10,810 nucleotides of DNA from an uncultured Clostridia bacterium (GCA_948852375.1 CAQOYX010000046.1:1-10810); one strand, 5' to 3'. Shown: positions 1-7,904, numbered from the stretch's first letter. Translations and numbers: made by a program. Notes: generated from the sequence alone by a model not told the origin.

Positions 1-19
1 AACCAAAGCATATAGTTAT

Positions 20-1933
<1,914 letters not shown>

Positions 1934-1967
1934 TTATTTTCCTCCTCATTTAATGCTTCTTTTTTAT

Positions 1968-1994
1968 ATTATATCTTTTGTTTAAAAAAATCAA
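1968..1994 (-). promoter_or_regulatory. Possible gyrB promoter
   Basis: On the minus strand there is a perfect TATAAT (1968-1973) and a TTGATT (1989-1994) that overlaps the remB stop codon, with a 15-base spacer. The spacer is shorter than the usual 17, so activity is uncertain. It would let gyrB be transcribed separately from the upstream recF-remB genes. Confidence 0.4.
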
Positions 1995-2254
1995 GTGTTA
2001 TTTTTTATTTGTAAAAATTTTCTTTTTCCTAAAGTATAAGAAGATATATTAGATATATATCCTTTAATTTCATCATTTTCTTTGGTAATTACTATTGATT
2101 TTGGATTTTGTCCACTTATATCCATTATGCTTTTTTTATCAATTTTTTCAAAAAACTTTTTAAATACCTTATTGTTTTTTAAATTCTTATAATCTAATAA
2201 AAATAAAACATTTTTCTTTTTTAAAATTATATCATTTCCTATATGTAAATACAT
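1991..2254 (-). CDS. remB: RemB-like protein (DUF370, YaaB)
   Basis: Small protein of 87 residues in the RemA/RemB (DUF370) family. In Bacillus subtilis remB (yaaB, about 81 residues) lies between recF and gyrB, as here, and Rem proteins act as DNA-binding activators of biofilm matrix genes. The family start MYLHIGNDIILKKKNV is visible, followed by a predicted strand FLLDYKNL, a lysine-rich middle, SIVITKEN and a C-terminal GYISNISSYTLGKR. The ATG at 2254 is preceded by an AGGAGAG site overlapping the recF stop, with only 8 bases between the genes, so translation is probably coupled to recF. The family assignment rests on the N-terminal motif, length and synteny. Whether it regulates matrix genes in this organism is unknown. 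Confidence 0.85.
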   Translation of the reverse strand: MYLHIGNDIILKKKNVLFLLDYKNLKNNKVFKKFFEKIDKKSIMDISGQNPKSIVITKENDEIKGYISNISSYTLGKRKFLQIKNNT

Positions 2255-2262
2255 TTTCTCTC

Positions 2263-3333
2263 CTACTTGTTATTAACATTTCCATTTTTTACGTGATAAG
2301 TTTTGCACATTTTATCACAAACTGTGAATTCATCTGTACATGTTATTAAAATTTGTGTATTACTTATACTTTTTAAAAGATTTTCTCTTCTTTTACTGTC
2401 TAATTCTGACATAAAGTCATCTAGTAGTAATACTGGATATTCTCCTATTTCATCATAAATTATTTCTAATTCAGATAGTTTTAGAGATAATATTACTGTT
2501 CTATTTTGCCCTTGTGAGCCATATATGTTTACTTGTTTTTGGTTAAGAAATACATAGAAATCATCTCTATGTATCCCTTTTGAAGTATATCCTTTTTGTA
2601 TATCAGTATCCCATGATTTCTTTAATTCTTGTAAGTATTTTTCTTTGTCTATGCAATCTGTTATGTATTTTATTTTTATTTCTTCTTTTCCATCTGTTAT
2701 TTCATTATGTATGTTATTTATTTTAGTTTTTATTTTTTCTATAAAATTATTCCTATAGTCATATATGTATTTTCCATATTCTGCTACTTTTTCATCCCAT
2801 ATTTCTAACATTTCTTTTGGTTTGTTTTCTTGTTTTATTTGTCTTAAATAATTATTTCTTTGTTCTAGTGCTTTTAAGTACATATTTAAACAATATACAT
2901 ATTTAGGTCTTAGCTGACTTATTAATATGTTTAAAAATTTCCTTCTTTGGGCTGGGCCACTTTTTAGTATTTCAATATCGTCTGGACTAAACATTACAAT
3001 ATTAATATTTCCTAATACATCACTTAATTTGTTTTGTTTAATATCATTTACAAATACACTTTTTTTATCATTTAATTCTATTTTTATATTACCTGATCTA
3101 TCGTATTTTTCAAACTCAATTCTTACGGAAGCACAGTTTTCATCCATATTTATTAGTTCTTTTTCTTTTTTTGCTCTAAAAGATTTCCCAATGGCACATA
3201 AGAATACTCCCTCTAGTATGTTTGTTTTTCCTTGTGCATTATCTCCAACAAATAAGTTTATTCCATTTTCTAGTTCAATTGTTTGATTTTTATAATTTCT
3301 AAAATTGTCTAATTTTATTTTTTTTATATGCAT
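2263..3333 (-). CDS. recF: DNA replication and repair protein RecF
   Basis: SMC/ABC-like ATPase that works with RecO and RecR to load RecA at single-strand gaps and stalled forks. The 356 residues are normal length. Visible motifs are the Walker A GDNAQGKT (30-37), the ABC signature YGSQGQNRT (271-279), and the Walker B VLLLDD with following D-loop MSELD (about 301-312). The start FRNYKNQTIELENGINLFVG is typical. I chose the ATG at 3333: it has a GGAG site at a good distance. A TTG at 3345, directly after the dnaN stop, would add four residues but has no ribosome binding site. RecF follows dnaN after 12 bases. The S4-domain gene (yaaA/rlbA) that sits between dnaN and recF in Bacillus subtilis is absent. 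Confidence 0.97.
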   Translation of the reverse strand: MHIKKIKLDNFRNYKNQTIELENGINLFVGDNAQGKTNILEGVFLCAIGKSFRAKKEKELINMDENCASVRIEFEKYDRSGNIKIELNDKKSVFVNDIKQNKLSDVLGNINIVMFSPDDIEILKSGPAQRRKFLNILISQLRPKYVYCLNMYLKALEQRNNYLRQIKQENKPKEMLEIWDEKVAEYGKYIYDYRNNFIEKIKTKINNIHNEITDGKEEIKIKYITDCIDKEKYLQELKKSWDTDIQKGYTSKGIHRDDFYVFLNQKQVNIYGSQGQNRTVILSLKLSELEIIYDEIGEYPVLLLDDFMSELDSKRRENLLKSISNTQILITCTDEFTVCDKMCKTYHVKNGNVNNK

Positions 3334-3345
3334 TTCTTTCTCCAA

Positions 3346-4461
3346 CTATTCTTTTAATCTTATTGGTAAAATCATATATGTATAATCTCCTTCATCTACT
3401 GACCTTATTACACATGGTGAAATATTTGAACCAAAATCTACATATACTTCTTCGTCATCTATTACTTTTAATGCATCTAAAAAATATTTTGGGTTAAATC
3501 CTGCTTCTAAATTTTTTCCCTCTGTTGAAACATATATTTCTTCTTTTGCATCTCCTGTTTGGTTTGTGCAAGAAATTGTTACTTTTCCTATATCTATTAA
3601 TATTTTTACAGGATATTTTTTTTCTTTTTCTGCTACTGATGATGCTATTAAACTTATTCTTTCAAAACATTCTTGCAGATTGTTTCTGTTAACTCTAATT
3701 CTTGTTTCCCAAGTACTTGGTACTACATTTGAATAATTTAAAAATTCTCCATCTAATAATCTTGTAACTATTTTACAGTTATCCATTTCAAATAATGCTT
3801 GGTTTTTTGAAACTCCTATTGTTACAGTATCAAATGAATCTAGTATAATTTTGTTTACTTCATTTAAAGTTTTTCCTGGTATTACTGCACTAAAATCATT
3901 TCTATTATCTTTTAATGTTACACTATTCCAAGCAAGTCTAAATCCATCAACAGCTACAACATTTAGTTTGTTTTCTGAAGTTTTAAATAAACATCCTGTA
4001 AAAATTGGTCTATTTTCTTCTATACTTACTGCAAATATAGTTCTTCTAATCATGCTTTTTAATGTATTTTGTTCTATTGTTATCGAATTTTCTATATTTA
4101 TTTGTGGAAGTTCTGGAAATTCTTCTGGATTCATAGTTGCTAATTTGTATAAAGAACCTTCACATTCTATTACTAAAAAGTTACTTTCATTTAATGTAAT
4201 ATTAATTTCTGTATCTGGTAACTTTCTAATAATTTCACTAAACATTATAGCATTTACTACAGTATTTCCTTGTTCTTTTACTTGTGCTTCCATTATGTAT
4301 TCTATTCCTATTTCTAAATCATAGGTTGTAAATTTTATTTCATTATCATTTGTTTGAATTAGTATTCCTTCAAGTATAGGCATTGTTGTTTTTGAAGCTA
4401 CTGCTTTTATTACGGAATTAAGTGCTTTAAGCATTTTATCCTTTTCGCAAATAAATTTCAT
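3346..4461 (-). CDS. dnaN: DNA polymerase III beta sliding clamp
   Basis: Processivity clamp that forms a dimeric ring around DNA and tethers DNA polymerase III and other clamp-binding proteins. The 371 residues match the usual length of three about 120-residue clamp domains. Recognisable segments are MPILEGILIQT near the N-terminus, the domain II stretch NRPIFTGCLFKTSENKLNVV with AVDGFRLAW, GKTLNEVNKI, and the C-terminal TYMILPIRL, which forms the hydrophobic partner pocket in this family. The ATG at 4461 has an AAAGGAG site (4470-4476) 8 bases upstream. It follows dnaA after a 323-base origin segment and is almost contiguous with recF, so dnaN-recF-remB probably form one transcript. The reading frame is intact. 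Confidence 0.98.
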   Translation of the reverse strand: MKFICEKDKMLKALNSVIKAVASKTTMPILEGILIQTNDNEIKFTTYDLEIGIEYIMEAQVKEQGNTVVNAIMFSEIIRKLPDTEINITLNESNFLVIECEGSLYKLATMNPEEFPELPQINIENSITIEQNTLKSMIRRTIFAVSIEENRPIFTGCLFKTSENKLNVVAVDGFRLAWNSVTLKDNRNDFSAVIPGKTLNEVNKIILDSFDTVTIGVSKNQALFEMDNCKIVTRLLDGEFLNYSNVVPSTWETRIRVNRNNLQECFERISLIASSVAEKEKKYPVKILIDIGKVTISCTNQTGDAKEEIYVSTEGKNLEAGFNPKYFLDALKVIDDEEVYVDFGSNISPCVIRSVDEGDYTYMILPIRLKE

Positions 4462-4494
4462 TTCGAACTCTCCTTTATTATAAATTAATATTTT

Positions 4495-4525
4495 TAGTAG
4501 TATTAGTATTAGGTACTGTGGATTT
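4495..4525. promoter_or_regulatory. DnaA-trio series next to a DnaA box
   Basis: Six consecutive triplets TAG TAG TAT TAG TAT TAG occupy 4495-4512, then GTAC, then a DnaA box TGTGGATTT (4517-4525). Read 3' to 5' away from the box, four triplets are GAT, fitting the DnaA-trio consensus [G/A]A[T/C], and two are TAT. The basal unwinding system described in Bacillus subtilis has a box, a short spacer, trios and then AT-rich DNA. Here the AT-rich DNA is at 4472-4495, just before the dnaN ribosome binding site. The function is inferred from this layout. Confidence 0.65.
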
Positions 4526-4717
4526 GGTGGAAAACTTGTTAAATGTTATATATCCCTAATAAAATTTATGTGTATTACTATGTTGAAAAATCTCAATTTT
4601 ATCCACAAGCCTAAAATAAAAATGTGAATTTTTTAGTTATCAACAGGTTATTTACAAGATATAAACATATCTATGTGGATAACAAATGTAGTTGTTCCGT
4701 AAGAAGAATTTAAATAT

Positions 4718-4770
4718 GTTTTTACAAACACAAGTTTTTACAAACATAAATTTTAAAAAGTTTTTACAAA
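4718..4770 (+). repeat. Three direct repeats GTTTTTACAAA
   Basis: GTTTTTACAAACA occurs perfectly at 4718-4730 and 4734-4746, and its first 11 bases recur at 4760-4770. The copies lie in the origin gap just downstream of the dnaA stop codon and end beside a DnaA-box-like TGTTTATAA. They could be low-affinity initiator sites or part of an unwinding element. The role is not known. Confidence 0.75.
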
Positions 4771-4784
4771 TGTTTATAAATTAA

Positions 4785-6136
4785 TTAGTTTGAATTTAGT
4801 ATTAAGTTTTTAACACTATCCACAATTAATTTTGTGTTGCCATTTCCATCTTCTTTTATTTCTTTTTCTATTTTTTTACAAGCATGCATTACTGTTGTAT
4901 GATCTCTTTTTCCAAAGCTCTCTCCTATTTTTGCAAGTTGCATTTGGGCAATATCACGACATAAATACATTGCTATTTGCCTTGGATATGCAAGATCGTT
5001 TGAACGTTTTGAACTTTTTAAATCTTTTGGATTTAAGTTGAAGTATTTTGCAACAACTTCTTGTATGTATTCTGGTGATACTATTTTTTCTTTTTGTGAA
5101 ACTATGTCGTTTATTGCTCTTTCTGCCATTTCCATAGTTAAAGGACTATGTGTTAAAGATGCTTTTGCAATCATTTTATTGAGTACTCCCTCAAGTTCTC
5201 TAATGTTTGAATCTATTTTAGTAGCAATGTTAGATAGTATCATATCATCTATAACTATGTTATCGAATTGAGCTTTTTTTCTTAGTATTGCTAAACGTGT
5301 TTCGTAATCTGGGTTTGATATATCTGCAATTAATCCCCATTCAAAACGTGATTTTAATCTATCTTCTAATAGTTTTATTTCTTTTGGTGGTCTATCACTT
5401 GAGATTATTATTTGTTTTCCGCTTTCGTGTAAAGTATTAAATGTATGGAAAAATTCTTCTTGAATTCTCTCTTTTCCAGCTAAAAACTGAATATCATCTA
5501 TTAAAAGAACATCTACATTTCTGTATGTATTTCTAAATTCTTCATTTGTATTATCTCTTATAGCATTTATTAATTGGTTTGTGAACTTTTCAGATGTTAC
5601 ATATAATACTTTTGAAGAGTTGTTCTTTTTTAATATGGAATTGCCAATTGCATGCATTAAGTGGGTTTTACCGTAAACCTACGCCTCCGTAAAGGAATAG
5701 CGGATTATAAGATGTGGCTGGAGCTTCTGCTACAGCAAGTGCTGCTGCATGTGCAAATCTATTGCTATTTCCAACAACAAATGTGTCAAATGTATATTTT
5801 GGATTTAATGATGAACTAGAATATCCTGAAATAGAATCCATGGAGTCATTTGGTGTATTTAGATTTTTTGTTTCTGAGGATTTTCCGAGTTACTACAATT
5901 TCAAGTTCACAATCTTCTGAATTTGTTATATATTTAAATGTGTTCAAAATCAAGTCAAAGTAACGGCTTTTTACAGAATCATAATGAATATTAGAAGTAA
6001 CACCTACTATATATGTATTTCCCTCTTTTCCAACCATTTCAAGACTTTTTATCCAAGTGTCAAATGCAACACGTGTCATTTCGTCTTTTAATAACTCTTT
6101 CACTTCTTTTAATAGTTTGTTTAAATCTGTTTGCAT
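4785..6136 (-). CDS. dnaA: Replication initiator DnaA, frame broken twice
   Basis: AAA+ initiator that binds DnaA boxes, opens oriC and loads the helicase. The sequence is complete only if one base is skipped at two places. Domain I begins at the ATG at 6136 ([26 protein letters not shown]) and reads to codon 84. The middle segment encodes the linker and [20 protein letters not shown] to [12 protein letters not shown]. The third segment begins [10 protein letters not shown]. Removing one base at each CGG gives 1350 bases, 449 residues plus stop, a normal DnaA length. In that numbering: Walker A around 151-158, Walker B LLIDD 210-214, sensor I ISSDRPP around 244-250, arginine finger region RLKSRFEWG around 259-267, sensor [10 protein letters not shown] around 309-316, and domain IV signature [12 protein letters not shown] 410-421. 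Everything outside the two breaks is conserved, which argues against an old pseudogene. Sequencing error or real +1 frameshifting remain open. Confidence 0.93.
5671..5673 (-). other. dnaA frame break B: CGG before TAA in Walker A
   Basis: On the minus strand the frame reads GGA GGC GTA GGT TTA CGG TAA, where the family sequence GGVGLGKTH requires GGT TTA GGT AAA ACC CAC. The extra base is the C of CGG (complement of 5673), not part of a homopolymer. Without skipping it translation ends at once, inside the ATP-binding loop. Confidence 0.9.
5885..5887 (-). other. dnaA frame break A: CGG at codon 84
   Basis: The domain I frame reads GTA GTA ACT CGG AAA ATC and then ends 12 codons later. Skipping one base here (the C at 5887, or one A of the following AAAA) gives TCC TCA GAA ACA and runs without a stop through the linker into [12 protein letters not shown]. 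The exact skipped base is ambiguous because the linker is not conserved. Confidence 0.85.
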
Positions 6137-6204
6137 TGTTAATTCATTCCTTCCACAAGGTTTTATCTATATATATCAACATTTATAAAAAATAAAAAGC
6201 CAAC

Positions 6205-6380
6205 TTATCCACATACTTATCCACAAAATGTTGATAAGTTAAATGTAAAATTTAATTATGCGGTAAAAGTTATCTTTTGTAAAATAAAAAAATAATATAA
6301 TTTTTTATATGCTAATCATATCAAAAAAGTAAGAATTTAGTCAATACAAAATGTGGAAAAAAATAAAAAAATGTGGATAA
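6205..6380. other. oriC: Origin DnaA-box cluster upstream of dnaA
   Basis: Perfect TTATCCACA boxes lie at 6205-6213 and 6217-6225 (plus strand, starts 12 bases apart) and at 6372-6380 (minus). Related boxes are TGTTGATAA (6229-6237, minus) and TGTGGAAAA (6352-6360, minus). A weaker GTTGGATAA lies further right at 6498-6506. The 6205-6237 boxes fall in the dnaA 5' leader and the 6352-6380 boxes directly upstream of its -35 element, so DnaA very probably represses its own promoter. Together with the dnaA-dnaN gap this makes a bipartite origin. Confidence 0.9.
6315..6344 (-). promoter_or_regulatory. dnaA promoter
   Basis: On the minus strand TTGACT (6339-6344) and TATGAT (6315-6320) are separated by 18 bases, a good housekeeping-sigma promoter. 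Transcription would start near 6307 and give a leader of about 170 bases containing three DnaA boxes. The dnaA ribosome binding site is only moderate (GGAAGG, about 12 bases before the ATG at 6136). Confidence 0.75.
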
Positions 6381-6427
6381 ATTTTTTGTAAAGCAAGTTT
6401 CCGTAAGAAAGATCTTTTTTGTAATAT

Positions 6428-6456
6428 TTGTAGAGGGGGGAGTGGTGTGATAATAT
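6428..6456 (+). promoter_or_regulatory. Possible extended -10 promoter with G6 spacer
   Basis: TTGTAG (6428-6433), a 17-base spacer containing six consecutive G (6435-6440), then TGA-TAATAT (6448-6456), which has the TG of an extended -10. It points toward the small ORF at 6613. G runs are rare in this AT-rich sequence. The rpmH promoter spacer also has five G. Confidence 0.4.
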
Positions 6457-6514
6457 TAAAAATTATAATTCTAGTATTATTGTATTATTTTGGAAAAGTT
6501 GGATAAATGTTCGA

Positions 6515-6543
6515 TTGACTAAGGTTATGTAAAATGATACGAT
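6515..6543 (+). promoter_or_regulatory. Promoter of the small ORF at 6613
   Basis: TTGACT (6515-6520), 17-base spacer, TACGAT (6538-6543). The transcript would start near 6550, about 60 bases before the ATG at 6613. It is the nearest good promoter and diverges from the dnaA promoter. Confidence 0.65.
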
Positions 6544-6612
6544 AAAATTATAGAGTAGCATAAAATAATCAACAAGTTTGCAATGATTTTGCAAACGGTA
6601 AGGAGGACAACA

Positions 6613-6924
6613 ATGAGTAAAATGATGGATGAGGCAACAAAAGATTTAAGGGAACGGAAAGAAAAATTTATGGAGGAGCACAAAAAAGAAGAGATAGCTA
6701 TTGAAATAGCTTACATGATTTATAGCAAGATAACTTCCATAGATGAAAGAGTAAATGTTTGCATATCGGAGAAGCAAGTAATTATTAATGGGGTTTCATA
6801 TGACCGACCAAATGTATCAGCAGATAAGGTTAATAAACTGTTTGGAGATGCTACATATTCCGTCAAAAATAAAAATTATGATAGAGAGACAAAATGTTAT
6901 ACATTTGACGTTTCTTTTAAATGA
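6613..6924 (+). CDS. Unrecognised 103-residue protein
   Basis: I do not recognise this protein. The start at 6613 is supported by a strong AAGGAGG site 6 bases upstream; an in-frame ATG at 6583 lies upstream of that site and is unlikely to be used. There is no signal peptide or membrane segment. Residues about 1-30 are highly charged and probably helical (DEATKDLRERKEKFMEEHKK). Residues about 27-60 look like helix then strand (EIAIEIAYMIYSKI, VNVCISEKQVIINGV), and the C-terminus alternates strand-like segments (ATYSVKNKNYD, KCYTFDVSFK). It has its own promoter and a terminator. It lies between the origin and rpmH, where most relatives have no gene. It contains CGG (codon 15) and CGA arginine codons, which its neighbours avoid, a hint of recent acquisition or weak codon selection. 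If CGG causes a +1 shift, as it appears to in dnaA, this product would end after about 27 residues. Confidence 0.7.
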   Translation: MSKMMDEATKDLRERKEKFMEEHKKEEIAIEIAYMIYSKITSIDERVNVCISEKQVIINGVSYDRPNVSADKVNKLFGDATYSVKNKNYDRETKCYTFDVSFK

Positions 6925-6938
6925 TGTATTATCCAGAG

Positions 6939-7010
6939 TTAAAGAACCGAGCTAGAATAATTGCTAACTTGGTTCTTTAAAATTAGTTAAAAAAAATGTT
7001 AGCCTTTTTT
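6939..7010 (+). terminator. Terminator with alternative hairpins
   Basis: A 17-base-pair imperfect hairpin (6939-6955 with 6964-6980, loop of 8, one mismatch and one G-U) follows the small ORF but is not followed by a T run. A second pairing, GCTAAC (6963-6968) with GTTAGC (6998-7003), is followed by C and six T (7005-7010), as in an intrinsic terminator. Both use bases 6964-6968, so they exclude each other. Confidence 0.65.
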
Positions 7011-7045
7011 GCGTAAGAGGGAAATAATTTTTTTGCCAATTTTCC

Positions 7046-7075
7046 TTGACAAATGGACTGGGGGTGTTATATAAT
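7046..7075 (+). promoter_or_regulatory. Strong rpmH promoter
   Basis: Consensus TTGACA (7046-7051) and TATAAT (7070-7075) separated by 18 bases that include GGGGG. This is the best promoter match in the window, fitting a highly expressed ribosomal protein gene. The leader of about 65 bases contains one TTACGGAA word (7117-7124) and an AGGAGG site before the ATG at 7146. Confidence 0.9.
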
Positions 7076-7145
7076 AACTATACTTATTTGAAAGTAAGAA
7101 AAAAATATAGATTTACTTACGGAATAAATTATTAGGAGGTGCAAA

Positions 7146-7280
7146 ATGAAAAGAACATTTCAACCAAAAAAGAGACAAGAACAAAGAGAACATGGTTTTT
7201 TAAAAAGAATGAAAACTAGAGCTGGAAGAAATATATTAAAAGCTAGACGTGCTAAAGGAAGAAAAAAATTAAGTGCTTAA
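7146..7280 (+). CDS. rpmH: 50S ribosomal protein L34
   Basis: Component of the large ribosomal subunit that binds 23S rRNA. The 44-residue product starts [11 protein letters not shown] and ends [11 protein letters not shown], the family's conserved ends, with [13 protein letters not shown] between; about 40% of residues are basic. The start has an AGGAGG site 7 bases upstream. It is the first gene after the strong promoter at 7046 and is followed by an intrinsic terminator, so most transcripts should end before rnpA and give L34 in excess over the RNase P protein. Confidence 0.98.
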   Translation: MKRTFQPKKRQEQREHGFLKRMKTRAGRNILKARRAKGRKKLSA

Positions 7281-7289
7281 GTTTAAATG

Positions 7290-7315
7290 AGCCACAATGT
7301 TAATGTGGCTTTTTT
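7290..7315 (+). terminator. Intrinsic terminator between rpmH and rnpA
   Basis: AGCCACA (7290-7296) pairs with TGTGGCT (7304-7310) around a 7-base loop, followed by a T run to 7315. It is a compact and convincing terminator. Read-through, or a promoter hidden in 7316-7344, would be needed to transcribe rnpA. Confidence 0.85.
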
Positions 7316-7344
7316 GCAATAGTACTCTTTATAGTGTGGTATAT

Positions 7345-7686
7345 ATGAAGAAAACATTAAAATTAAAAAAAAATTATGAATTTAAAAGAGTCCTTACAAA
7401 AGGAAACTACTATTCAGGAAAGTATTTAGATGTTTTTGTTAAACAAAATAAATTTTCTGTTAATTATTTAGGTATTGCAATTGGAGTTAAAATTGCAAAA
7501 GCTGTTAAGAGAAATAGAATAAAAAGATTAATTAGCGAAAATTATAGGCTTATGGAAAATGATTTAAAAACAGGCTATAATATTGTGTTTTTATGGAAGA
7601 AAAAAGTTGATATTAGTTATGCTACCTTTTCAAATATAAAAGAAGATATGGCAAATGTTTTAAAAAGAATAGGAATAAGTATATAA
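7345..7686 (+). CDS. rnpA: Ribonuclease P protein component
   Basis: Protein subunit of RNase P, which with the RnpB RNA removes the 5' leader of tRNA precursors. The 113 residues are normal length. The start [20 protein letters not shown] and the RNR motif [16 protein letters not shown] (about 53-68) are diagnostic, although the common R-E of the motif is S-E here. I chose the ATG at 7345 because the family N-terminus begins there. A start at 7297 lies inside the terminator hairpin and would add 16 unrelated residues. No good ribosome binding site is visible, only GTGTGG about 5 bases upstream, which suggests low translation. The stop overlaps the yidD start by one base (TAATG). Confidence 0.96.
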   Translation: MKKTLKLKKNYEFKRVLTKGNYYSGKYLDVFVKQNKFSVNYLGIAIGVKIAKAVKRNRIKRLISENYRLMENDLKTGYNIVFLWKKKVDISYATFSNIKEDMANVLKRIGISI

Positions 7687-7904
7687 TGAAAAAAATATTC
7701 ATAATTTTAATTGATTTTTATAAAAAATACATATCACCAATATTTCATGACCTTGGTTTTGATTGCAAATTTTATCCAACATGCTCAGTATATACAAGAC
7801 AGGCTATTGAAAAATATGGTGTTATAAAAGGCGGATTGTTAGGATTAAAGAGAATATTAAAATGTAATCCCTTTTCAAAAGGCGGATATGACCCTTTGAA
7901 ATAG
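7686..7904 (+). CDS. yidD: Membrane protein insertion factor YidD
   Basis: Small membrane-associated protein that assists YidC in inserting membrane proteins. The 72 residues contain the conserved C-x-F-x-P-T-C-S pattern ([19 protein letters not shown]), [18 protein letters not shown] near the C-terminus and an amphipathic N-terminal helix ([17 protein letters not shown]). All three family cysteines are present. Its ATG overlaps the rnpA stop by one base and no separate ribosome binding site is needed if translation is coupled. It lies 20 bases before yidC, the usual arrangement. Confidence 0.96.
   Translation: MKKIFIILIDFYKKYISPIFHDLGFDCKFYPTCSVYTRQAIEKYGVIKGGLLGLKRILKCNPFSKGGYDPLK

Larger units (their letters stand above)
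4462..4784. other. oriC: Replication origin, dnaA-dnaN intergenic part
   Basis: AT-rich 323-base gap holding the second DnaA-box cluster. Perfect TTATCCACA boxes are at 4599-4607 (plus) and 4674-4682 (minus). Near matches are TGTGGATTT (4517-4525), GGTGGAAAA (4527-4535 region), TGTTGAAAA (4581-4589), TTATCAACA (4637-4645), TTATTTACA (4648-4656) and TGTTTATAA (4771-4779). A TAG/TAT trinucleotide series lies at 4495-4512 beside an AT-rich stretch (4472-4495). Near the dnaA end there are three copies of GTTTTTACAAA. In Bacillus subtilis the equivalent gap holds the DNA unwinding element. I infer that strand opening starts near 4472-4512. Confidence 0.85.

Noticed and set aside
3334..3345. TTG start for recF adding MEKE
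   Set aside because: It follows the dnaN stop directly and has no ribosome binding site; ATG 3333 has one.
5640..5900. Mobile element or intron inserted in dnaA
   Set aside because: Each break is a single extra base; no inserted segment, target duplication or terminal repeat is present.
4785..6136. dnaA as an old pseudogene
   Set aside because: The residues on both sides of the breaks are fully conserved, no other stops or indels occur, and promoter, boxes and domain IV are intact. Recent error or frameshifting fits better.
7297..7344. Longer rnpA from ATG 7297
   Set aside because: That start lies inside the terminator hairpin and the added residues do not belong to the family.
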